Shown: positions 1-6,318 of the stretch, piece after piece | Layout of the letters: each line of letters opens with the position of its first letter | Position numbering within the stretch: the first letter of the stretch is position 1 | Assembly (NCBI RefSeq): GCF_000738085.1 | Contig: NZ_JPRS01000021.1 | Coordinates: 1 to 42,769, forward strand | DNA: 42,769 nt | Reading direction: 5' to 3' | Source: Cryobacterium sp. MLB-32 | GTDB lineage: Bacteria > Actinomycetota > Actinomycetes > Actinomycetales > Microbacteriaceae | Notes under the pieces: generated by a model | Seen by the model: only the letters and a program-made list of their open reading frames with translations | Told to the model about the DNA's origin: nothing | Databases searched by the model: none | Program-made: the position numbers and the translations under genes

Positions 1-112
1 ACCACTCCGCTGGTCGAGGCGCGACACTCCGCTGGTCGAGGCGCGACCACTCCGCTGGTCGAGGCGCGACCACTCCGCTGGTCGAGGCGCGACGAAGGAG
101 CGATCGAGACCC
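1..112. repeat. Tandem ~23-bp repeat array ending in a full REP-like element
   Basis: Four head-to-tail copies of a unit reading accactccgctggtcgagg plus cgcg lie at 1-23, 24-45 (one base shorter), 46-68 and 69-91. The last copy runs into the longer dispersed element ending gaaggagcgatcgagacccc at about 112. The same element recurs at 1806-1917 and 23101-23446, and a related form occurs near 41710. The array sits beyond the 3' end of the LysR-type gene that is read leftward. There is no coding signal here. The spacers are not unique sequence, so this is a tandem repeat and not a CRISPR. Confidence 0.85.
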
Positions 113-149
113 CGTGACCCGATCTCGCATCCGAGTATCGGAGCTGTGG

Positions 150-1049
150 CTAGAACGACCGAAGCGTTGCATGCGCCTCGTCCCGCACCGCCATCGAGAC
201 GGCGTCGAGCAGGGGCGACGAGAGGTTCCATCGCTGCCAGTACAGCGGAACATCGACTGCGAGGGTCGGCGCGAGGTCCACCAGTCGACCGTCGACGATC
301 TCCTCGGCGCACTGCTGCTCGGGGAGCATGCCCCAGCCGAAGCCCAGCAGGATCGCGCGCACGAAGTCGTTCGACGTGGGGATGTAGTGGGTGGGGCCAC
401 TGCTGCCGCCGCCGGCGTGGTCGCGCAGGAACGCCTCCTGCAGGTCGTCGTTGCGTTCGAAGGCCACGACGGGTGCCTGAGGCAGCCCGGACAGCCCGGG
501 TCCGGCCGGCAGCCAGCGGGTGACGAACTCGGGTGTTGCGACCGCGCGATACCGCATATTGCCCAGGGCTTCCGTGACGCAGCCCTGTACGGGTTCCCTC
601 GTGGAGGTCACGGCGGCCATGACCGTTCCGGCGCGAAGCAGTTTCGTCGTGTGTTCCTGGTCCTCCCGATGCAGATCGAAGGCGACTCCGAGACGGTCGC
701 CGAGCCCGGCCAGAGCGTCGAGAAACCACGTCGCGAGGCTGTCGGCGTTCACGGCCAGTGGTATCAGCAACGCGTCGCCGTCGGAGCGGCCCTCCTGCAG
801 CTCGCGAACCGTGTCTGCCTCCAGCAGCTCGACCTGTCGGGCGTAGCGCAGGAGCACGTCGCCCGCGTCGGTCAGCCGGATGGGTGTCGTGCGCTGCACG
901 AGCACGCGCCCACAGGTCTGCTCCATGGCCTTCACTCGCTGTGACACCGCCGAGGGAGTCACGTGCAACCTCGCGGCGGCGGTCTCAAAGGAGCCCTCAC
1001 TCACGAGGGCGAGCAGAGTGGCGAGCTGTTCAAGCGTGAAGCGCTGCAT
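150..1049 (-). CDS. lysG: LysR-family regulator of the LysG/ArgP type
   Basis: This 299-residue protein is a LysR-type transcription factor. The first 60 residues form the winged helix-turn-helix (FETAAARLHVTPSAVSQRVK), followed by the usual linker helix and a substrate-binding domain, and the length is normal for the family. It is read divergently from a LysE-type exporter with only 69 bp between the genes. This is the arrangement of lysG-lysE in Corynebacterium and argP-argO in enterobacteria, where the regulator senses basic amino acids and activates the exporter. I infer the same role from the pairing and the N-terminal resemblance. The effector (lysine, arginine or another amino acid) cannot be read from the sequence. 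No strong ribosome site precedes the ATG, so the start is the most likely one rather than proven. Confidence 0.88.
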   Translation of the reverse strand: MQRFTLEQLATLLALVSEGSFETAAARLHVTPSAVSQRVKAMEQTCGRVLVQRTTPIRLTDAGDVLLRYARQVELLEADTVRELQEGRSDGDALLIPLAVNADSLATWFLDALAGLGDRLGVAFDLHREDQEHTTKLLRAGTVMAAVTSTREPVQGCVTEALGNMRYRAVATPEFVTRWLPAGPGLSGLPQAPVVAFERNDDLQEAFLRDHAGGGSSGPTHYIPTSNDFVRAILLGFGWGMLPEQQCAEEIVDGRLVDLAPTLAVDVPLYWQRWNLSSPLLDAVSMAVRDEAHATLRSF

Positions 1050-1118
1050 AAGCTCAGGTTATCCAGCCTTAGAAACAATAGCTGTACTGAATCACTCCGT
1101 GGATCTAGCGTTACAGAT
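1050..1118. promoter_or_regulatory. Shared divergent control region of lysG and lysE
   Basis: These 69 bp separate two divergent starts and must hold both promoters and any LysG/ArgP binding site. The region is distinctly AT-richer than its surroundings (ccttagaaacaatagctg near 1066-1083). I could not pick out a convincing T-N11-A dyad or paired -35/-10 boxes, so only the general role is claimed. Confidence 0.5.
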
Positions 1119-1748
1119 GTGATCATCTCCTCAACGCTCCTCCCGGCCCTGCTCGGGCTCGCGACCGGCCTCTCCCTCATCATCGCGATCGGCTCACAAA
1201 ACGCCTTCGTGCTGCGGCTCGGCATCGAGGGACGCAATCGAGTCATCGTGCCGGTGGTCGCGATCTGCGCGCTGTCGGATGCCGCACTCATCATGGCCGG
1301 AGTGTTGGGGCTGGGGATTATCGTGGCCGCGGCTCCGGTGGCGGTGATCGTGATTCGTGTCCTCGGGTCCGGCTTCCTGATCATCTATGGGCTCTTCGCT
1401 GCCAGGCGAGCGATTCGCCCCGGCGCACTCGTCGTGTCGGGCGTGGTGGCGTCCACGGGAATGCGGGTAGCCGTCATGTCGGTGCTCGCTCTCACCTGGC
1501 TGAATCCCCATGTGTATCTGGACACCGTGCTGTTCCTTGGTGCCGTCGCCAACCAGCAGGGCACGGCGGAGCGCTGGTGGTGGGCCGGAGGTGCCGTCGC
1601 GGCGAGCTTCGTCTGGTTCTCGGCGCTCGGCTTCGGGGCGCGCCTCCTGCGTCCGATGTTCGCCAAGCCGGGGTCGTGGCGCATTCTCGACGCGGTGATC
1701 GCCGTGGTGATGATCGCCTTGGGCATCCGACTGGCCCTCGGGCACTAA
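1119..1748 (+). CDS. lysE: LysE/ArgO-type amino-acid exporter
   Basis: An integral membrane transporter of about 209 residues from the LysE superfamily, which exports basic amino acids such as lysine or arginine. The sequence shows the family start (GLATGLSLIIAIGSQNAFVL), a central loop and several hydrophobic segments, including ALSDAALIMAGVLGLGIIVA, VMSVLALTWLNPHVYLDTV and a final helix near AVIAVVMIALGIRLALG. The aspartate and the WLNPH stretch are typical of the family. The frame is open back to 963, but that extension lies inside the opposing lysG gene and is soluble and unlike LysE. I therefore start at the GTG at 1119, which places residue 1 just before the first helix. It is divergent from its presumed activator. 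Repeats begin immediately after the stop. Confidence 0.88.
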   Translation: MIISSTLLPALLGLATGLSLIIAIGSQNAFVLRLGIEGRNRVIVPVVAICALSDAALIMAGVLGLGIIVAAAPVAVIVIRVLGSGFLIIYGLFAARRAIRPGALVVSGVVASTGMRVAVMSVLALTWLNPHVYLDTVLFLGAVANQQGTAERWWWAGGAVAASFVWFSALGFGARLLRPMFAKPGSWRILDAVIAVVMIALGIRLALGH

Positions 1749-1750
1749 GC

Positions 1751-1926
1751 CTTGGCCTCTCGAGTGCTTGGCCTCTCGAGTGCTTCGTCGGTCGAGTGCC
1801 TCGTCGGTCGAGGCGCGAGGCACGAGCGATCGAGACCCGGCGAGACGATTTTCAGAGGCGGGCCACGTCGAGGACTGCCTTGTGGGGTCTCGATCGCTCC
1901 TTCGTCGCGCCTCGACCAGCGGAGTG
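1751..1926. repeat. REP-like repeat cluster with a 33-bp inverted pair
   Basis: A 16-bp ladder starts right after lysE: cttggcctctcgagtg at 1751-1766 and 1767-1782, then two diverged copies to 1814. The dispersed element follows in forward orientation at 1806-1838 and in inverted orientation at 1885-1917. The two arms could pair over 33 bp apart from five central positions (ggcac against cttcg). The cluster lies between the convergent lysE and the broken HNH gene, so a transcript from either side would fold into a long hairpin. No separate terminator is visible here. Confidence 0.8.
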
Positions 1927-2009
1927 GGCGGACTTCTAGCCCGGTGGTCGGCTGGGGGTATTGGCTCGGTGGCTGGCGGCGGGCCGCCACGTGCGGGTCG
2001 GGTCGAAGA

Positions 2010-2034
2010 GGCTTGGGTCGAGCCTGTCGAGATC
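2010..2034. repeat. Short dispersed repeat, copy 2 (3' end of the HNH gene)
   Basis: On the minus strand the sequence reads atctcgacaggctcgaccc followed by aagcc. It is the same ~23-bp element as at 2209-2232, in the same orientation. Read in the HNH frame it encodes ISTGSTQAS. In the N-terminal frame it leads into the conserved DPTRTWRP segment, so this insertion returns the gene to its first frame. Confidence 0.85.
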
Positions 2035-2208
2035 ACCGGGCCGCGTACTTCGGGTCGGCCGCGCACCATGCGGATCTCCCAGCCGGAGGTGTGGATCGTC
2101 TCGTAGTGGTACCAGCACAAGAGGCATCCGTTCTCGACGTCGGTCTTTCCGTGGTGCTGCCACGGGATGATGTGGTGAACCTCGCACCAGGCGGCGGCTC
2201 CTCAGACT

Positions 2209-2232
2209 GGCTTGGGTCGAGCCTGTCGAGAC
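2209..2232. repeat. Short dispersed repeat, copy 1 (inside the HNH domain)
   Basis: On the minus strand the sequence reads gtctcgacaggctcgaccc followed by aagcc, translated as VSTGSTQAS. It interrupts the stretch between GGC and WCEVHH of the HNH domain and moves the downstream HNH core out of frame. The core contains TCGA twice, which makes it partly palindromic. Confidence 0.85.
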
Positions 2233-3135
2233 CAGCACGCAGCCGCCGTCCCTCGCGGCGATCGCCCGTCGCTGGCTGGGGGTGAAGAACCGCTTCTTCT
2301 CACCGAGGTGGAGTACTTCGCCGTTCTCGCCGAGGATCACGTTTTGGAACCCGCCGGCGCGCATCTTCTGCCGCACCACCCCTTCCGTCTCGGGGGTGAT
2401 CGCGCCGGTCGCCGACGCCACGAGCGCTCGTTCCACCCGGTCGAGGTCGTCCGGGGCGACCCGCCGGGCCAGGGGCTCCAGTGCCGTGACAATCACCTCG
2501 GCCGCGTCCACCCCGAGTTCACCGGAGGCGAGTCCCTGAGCGACCGCCGGGTGCTGCACCGGAAGCTCCTGCCCGAGCAGCCCGCTTGCGGCACTGGCCG
2601 CCCCGGTGATCAGGCCGCCGAGGCGCATCCGCCGTTTCGCTTCCGAACTCGACACCCGGGTCACTCCGGTGATCAGCTCGTACTTGCCCCGGCAACCGTT
2701 CTTATATGCCAGAGACTCATGACCCAGCGCCGAATCTGCCCTGGCCGCCACGTCTGTCGCCGACAGCACCCTGACGCCATCCACCCGGCGGCCGATCTTC
2801 TCCACCACCGCCATCACGGCGAGAGAACCAGCGCCGTTGAGCCTGGTGAAGTTCACCTCGGCCAGCGCAGCCGCCATCGAGGCCTCGGCCAGCTCTAGCT
2901 GGGCGATCACCTCGACATCAGACTTCTGCGTCGTTGACATACCCCCATTCTCCCACGAATCGAACAGAAAGACGAGGATTTATCATTACCAATTCGGAAC
3001 AATAGAATATTTCTTCCCACTCTCCAGCGCCGCCGCCGTTGGAGGCATGCTGCCTGTTCAACCCGACCTGCGGGCATCGCCGACCGTTCGACAACGCTAG
3101 GCTTGGCCGGAAACACTCGGGTGGTGGGGGGACGA

Positions 3136-3642
3136 ATGCAGCGAATCGTGGATATCCGCATAGTGAGGTGGCCCTTCAAGCTCCTGTATGTCGTCGGGGC
3201 ATGGCTCGTTGGATTTCCCGTCTCGGCTCTCCTGGCTGCAGTGAACGCTCCCGTTCTGGTCGGAAGCCCGCTCAGTGCGGCAATTGCCCTCGCAAGCGTC
3301 ATGGCCGGGGCAAGGGTGTTCCGTGGCCGAGGTGAACCGGTTGCGCCTCGCCGTCCGTGGTGGAAGATGACGTCCAGGCCGTTGTTGAGTCGCGTGCTCG
3401 GCATCATCTTTGTGGTGTCGGCGGCGTCAGCTGTGTTCACTCTTGTCACTGCGCCTCTCGGGGTGGATAGCTCTCTACGGTCATTGCAGTCTCTCGGACC
3501 GATGGCCGTCGCCGAGATGACCATCAACGCCCTCCTCATGGCTGTGCTCGCATTCCTGTATCTGAATTCCGCCGTTCGACTGAGGAACATGCCTGCCCGC
3601 GTGCGTGAACCGAAGTTCAGAGCGAGAGTGAAGCTCACGTAG
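3136..3642 (+). CDS. Hypothetical four-helix membrane protein
   Basis: I do not recognise the family. The protein of 168 residues has four hydrophobic segments, at about residues 13-35 (LLYVVGAWLVGFPVSALLAAV), 36-60, 85-108 (LGIIFVVSAASAVFTLVTAPLG) and 125-148 (MTINALLMAVLAFLYL). A basic loop (GRGEPVAPRRPWWK) separates helices 2 and 3, and the C-terminus is basic. The frame is open from 3103, but the ATG at 3136 has a purine-rich ribosome site (ggtggggggacga) right before it, so I start there. It stands alone between the broken HNH gene and a gene-free stretch, with no operon partner. A small inner-membrane protein is all that can be said. Confidence 0.65.
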   Translation: MQRIVDIRIVRWPFKLLYVVGAWLVGFPVSALLAAVNAPVLVGSPLSAAIALASVMAGARVFRGRGEPVAPRRPWWKMTSRPLLSRVLGIIFVVSAASAVFTLVTAPLGVDSSLRSLQSLGPMAVAEMTINALLMAVLAFLYLNSAVRLRNMPARVREPKFRARVKLT

Positions 3643-3984
3643 GTCGGACGCGGCGTTCTCATTCGCCACCAGAATGACGCCGCGGATCGATCGGATAATG
3701 ACCGGCGTCCGATCCCGTCATCGCCCGGGTTTCCGGAGAGACGGGCCGTCGCGGCAACCGGCGGGGCCTCGCCTGCGTGTTTCTTCGCGGGTACCCTCGC
3801 CGCATCGCCTCTGCGAAATTCACCGTCGTCATTGTCTGGTCGCTGCGGCTCTGCGTCGCGAGCGACGTGTCGCCCGTGCAACTGCTCCTGAGCGTTCCGG
3901 TGGCGGCCGTGGGGATTCTCGGGACCGGGCAGTGGTGGAAGACAGCACAGATCACCCGACGTAGTCCGTCAACGGCCGCGACGG
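3643..3984. other. 342-bp stretch without a convincing gene
   Basis: Between the membrane protein and the TetR gene no frame looks like an intact gene. One forward frame (about 3812-3960) reads a hydrophobic segment ending QLLLSVPVAAVGILGTGQWW that resembles a membrane-protein fragment. It has no ribosome site, and its frame runs on into sequence antisense to the TetR gene. It may be a decayed coding remnant. I see no clear promoter, terminator or repeat. Confidence 0.35.
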
Positions 3985-4584
3985 TTACGCGGCGGTCGCG
4001 CCGAGGGCGGCGAGGGCCATTTCCTCGAGGAGGGCGCGCACGGAGGCCGTCGACGAGGCGCGCGCGCTGTGCGGCGTGGAGTTCAGCAGACCGAACGTTG
4101 CATGGGCACGGATGCGCAGCAGTGCCACGTCCACCGAAGGATGCACGCGTTGCAGAACCTGCACCCACAGCTCCACGTACTCGCGCTGCAGCGCTCGCAC
4201 CCGGTGGCGGTCCGACTCGGCCAGACTGTCGAGGTCACGATCCTGTACGCGGATCACGTCGGGGTTGGTGAGCGCGAAGCGCACATGGAAGCGCACGAGG
4301 TCACGGAGGGCGGCCGTGGCATCCGCCGTCTCGGTCAGCACGGCCCGGCCGCCGGCCACGAGGTCCTCGCTCACGTCGATGAGGAGGGCGGCGAGAACGG
4401 CCTGCTTGCCGTTGAAGTGCCGATAGACGGCCGGCCCGCTCACGCCGACGGCCGCGCCGAGGTCTTCGATGGAGACCCGGTTGAATCCCGACCGGGCGAA
4501 GAGCGTGGCGGCGGCGCTGAGCAGCGCCGAGCGACGGTCGGCCTTGGCCTGGCTGCGCGGCGTCGTGTCTGTCGGTGCGCTCAT
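3985..4584 (-). CDS. TetR-family regulator divergent from the leucine-catabolic operon
   Basis: This 199-residue protein has the TetR helix-turn-helix in its first 65 residues (ALLSAAATLFARSGFNRVSI, then GVSGPAVYRHFNGKQAVLAAL) and a helical C-terminal ligand and dimer domain of normal size. It is divergent from the carboxylase gene at 4703. In Mycobacterium a TetR gene (Rv2506) sits beside the equivalent gene set, so control of this operon, with an acyl-CoA intermediate as the likely inducer, is a reasonable inference. Two operator-like palindromes in the intergenic space (4613-4633 and 4639-4658) would also allow autoregulation. The ligand is not readable from sequence. Confidence 0.9.
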   Translation of the reverse strand: MSAPTDTTPRSQAKADRRSALLSAAATLFARSGFNRVSIEDLGAAVGVSGPAVYRHFNGKQAVLAALLIDVSEDLVAGGRAVLTETADATAALRDLVRFHVRFALTNPDVIRVQDRDLDSLAESDRHRVRALQREYVELWVQVLQRVHPSVDVALLRIRAHATFGLLNSTPHSARASSTASVRALLEEMALAALGATAA

Positions 4585-4612
4585 GGAGTTGCCGCCTTTC
4601 AGCTGGACATTT

Positions 4613-4633
4613 CAGTTAATCCTCACTAACCTG
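4613..4633. promoter_or_regulatory. Imperfect operator-like palindrome
   Basis: The sequence cagttaatcctcactaacc plus tg is a degenerate version of the palindrome six bases further on. The outer cagtta and taacctg halves match with one mismatch. Its spacing to the perfect copy suggests a tandem site for two dimers of the adjacent TetR protein. Confidence 0.55.
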
Positions 4634-4638
4634 AATTT

Positions 4639-4658
4639 CAGTTAGTGAACACTAACTG
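4639..4658. promoter_or_regulatory. Near-perfect 20-bp operator palindrome for the adjacent TetR
   Basis: The arms cagttagtg and cactaactg are exact reverse complements separated by aa. The site lies 55 bp from the TetR start and 45 bp from the carboxylase start, where a repressor would block both promoters. Twenty base pairs with 9-bp arms is usual for a TetR dimer. That the neighbouring TetR binds here is inferred from position. Confidence 0.75.
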
Positions 4659-4702
4659 TACTTGATGCCGGGTGATCCGGCCTCACCAACGGGAAGATGT
4701 CG

Positions 4703-6310
4703 ATGGAGACACTCGCGAGTCAGCTCGACTCCTCTGCACAGTCGTTCGTGACCAACGATGCCGCCCAGCGGCAGCTCGTGGCCGAGCTGAAACAGCGGCT
4801 CGCCACGGCCGCTCTCGGTGGCCCGGAGAAGTCCCGGCAGCGACACCTCTCCCGCGGCAAACTGCTGCCGCGCGATCGCGTCGACCAGCTGCTCGACGAG
4901 GGCAGCCCGTTCCTCGAAATCGCACCCCTCGCCGCGACCGGGCTCTACAACGAGGACAGCCCCGGCGCGGGCGTCATCGCCGGAATCGGCCTCGTGCACG
5001 GCCGCTTCGTGCTCGTGATCTCCAACGACGCCACGGTCAAGGGCGGAACGTACTACCCGATGACGGTGAAGAAGCACCTGCGGGCCCAGGAGATCGCCCT
5101 GGAGAACCGGCTGCCCTGCGTGTATCTCGTCGACTCCGGCGGAGCCTTCCTGCCTATGCAGGACGAGGTCTTCCCCGACCGGGACCACTTCGGTCGCATC
5201 TTCTACAACCAGGCGCGGATGTCCGCAGCCAAGATTCCGCAGATCGCCTCGGTGATGGGTTCCTGTACCGCCGGCGGCGCATACGTGCCCGCCATGAGCG
5301 ACGAGACCGTGATCGTGCGCGACCAGGGCACGATCTTTCTGGGCGGTCCACCCCTCGTCAAGGCGGCGATCGGCGAGATCGTCACGGCCGAGGAACTCGG
5401 CGGCGGGGAGCTGCACTCCCGCGTCTCCGGCGTCACGGACCACCTCGCCGAAAACGACGAGCACGCCCTGCAGATCGTGCGCGATATCGTGTCGACGCTG
5501 CCGCGTGCGCACGCACCGGCCTGGGACGTCATTCCTACGGTCGACCCGGTCGCCGACGAGGGGGAACTGTACGGCGCCGTTCCCGTCGACGTGCAGGGCC
5601 AATATGACGTGCACGAGGTGATCGCCCGCATCGTCGATGGCAGCGAATTCCACGAATTCAAGCGCGAGTACGCCACCACGCTCGTCACCGGGTTCGCCCA
5701 CATCCACGGGCACCCGGTGGGGATCGTCGCCAACAACGGCATCCTCTTCGCCGATTCCGCCCTCAAAGGCGCGCACTTCATCGAGCTCTGCGACCAGCGG
5801 GGGATTCCGCTGGTCTTTCTGCAGAACATCTCCGGTTTCATGGTGGGCCGCGACGCCGAGGCCGGCGGCATTGCCAAGCACGGCGCCAAGATGGTCACCG
5901 CGGTCGCCACGGCGCGCGTACCCAAACTCACGGTCGTGATCGGCGGTTCCTTCGGTGCCGGAAACTACTCGATGTGCGGCCGGGCTTACTCGCCGCGCTT
6001 CCTCTGGATGTGGCCGGGCAGCCGCATCTCGGTGATGGGCGGCGCCCAGGCATCATCCGTGCTGGCGACCGTGAAGCGCGAGCAGATCGAGGGCGGCGGC
6101 GACGACTGGTCGTCCGAGGCCGAGACCGCGTTCAAAGAGCCCATCCTCGAGAAGTACGAGACACAGGGCAGTCCCTATTACTCGACCGGCCGCCTCTGGG
6201 ACGACGGCGTCATCGACCCCGCCGACACCCGCACGGTGTTGGGCCTCGCCCTCTCCGTGTGCGCCACCGCGCCGCTGGCCGATTCCGCCTTCGGCCTCTT
6301 CCGGATGTGA
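4703..6310 (+). CDS. accD1: Acyl-CoA carboxylase beta subunit, probable 3-methylcrotonyl-CoA carboxylase carboxyltransferase
   Basis: This 535-residue protein transfers CO2 from carboxybiotin to the acyl-CoA. It has the two crotonase-like carboxyltransferase halves, with family blocks such as [66 protein letters not shown] and [20 protein letters not shown]. The [18 protein letters not shown] and QDEVFPD stretches are those of methylcrotonyl-CoA carboxylases such as mycobacterial AccD1 (Rv2502c), not of propionyl-CoA carboxylase beta. Two ATGs are possible. The one at 4703 has gggaag six bases upstream, while the one at 4697 abuts that site, so 4703 is preferred. It is the first gene of a seven-gene operon and is followed at once by its alpha partner. 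Confidence 0.92.
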   Translation: METLASQLDSSAQSFVTNDAAQRQLVAELKQRLATAALGGPEKSRQRHLSRGKLLPRDRVDQLLDEGSPFLEIAPLAATGLYNEDSPGAGVIAGIGLVHGRFVLVISNDATVKGGTYYPMTVKKHLRAQEIALENRLPCVYLVDSGGAFLPMQDEVFPDRDHFGRIFYNQARMSAAKIPQIASVMGSCTAGGAYVPAMSDETVIVRDQGTIFLGGPPLVKAAIGEIVTAEELGGGELHSRVSGVTDHLAENDEHALQIVRDIVSTLPRAHAPAWDVIPTVDPVADEGELYGAVPVDVQGQYDVHEVIARIVDGSEFHEFKREYATTLVTGFAHIHGHPVGIVANNGILFADSALKGAHFIELCDQRGIPLVFLQNISGFMVGRDAEAGGIAKHGAKMVTAVATARVPKLTVVIGGSFGAGNYSMCGRAYSPRFLWMWPGSRISVMGGAQASSVLATVKREQIEGGGDDWSSEAETAFKEPILEKYETQGSPYYSTGRLWDDGVIDPADTRTVLGLALSVCATAPLADSAFGLFRM

Positions 6311-6318
6311 GTGAGACC

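Larger units (their letters stand above)
1936..2940 (-). pseudogene. DUF222/HNH endonuclease-like gene, frame-disrupted by two short repeats
   Basis: The N-terminal ~230 residues are a DUF222 domain (start MSTTQKSDVEV, later RRAIAARDGGC). The expected HNH core then appears in another frame. On the minus strand between about 2195 and 2040 it reads WCEVHHIIPWQHHGKTDVEN and then CLLCWYHYETIHTSGWEIRM. The typical C-terminal segment (DPTRTWRPAASHRANTP) is back in the first frame. The two frame changes coincide with the two copies of gtctcgacaggctcgacc at 2209-2232 and 2010-2034. The family normally has about eight residues (such as PGCDRPP) where the first repeat sits. Read straight through, the protein lacks a usable HNH centre, so it is scored as a pseudogene. 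DUF222/HNH genes occur in many copies in actinobacteria and their role is unknown. A sequencing error is less likely because both shifts fall exactly on repeats. Confidence 0.8.

Noticed and set aside
1-112. CRISPR array
   Set aside because: The units are directly abutting, with no unique spacers between them and no cas genes nearby.
1194-2120. Long leftward open frame across lysE and the repeats
   Set aside because: Its first part is the displaced HNH core of the broken gene, and the rest is low-complexity Arg/Pro sequence antisense to lysE.
4652-5881. 409-codon open frame opposite the carboxylase beta gene
   Set aside because: It is a shadow of a high-GC gene. The forward frame has complete carboxyltransferase homology, and the reverse one has none.
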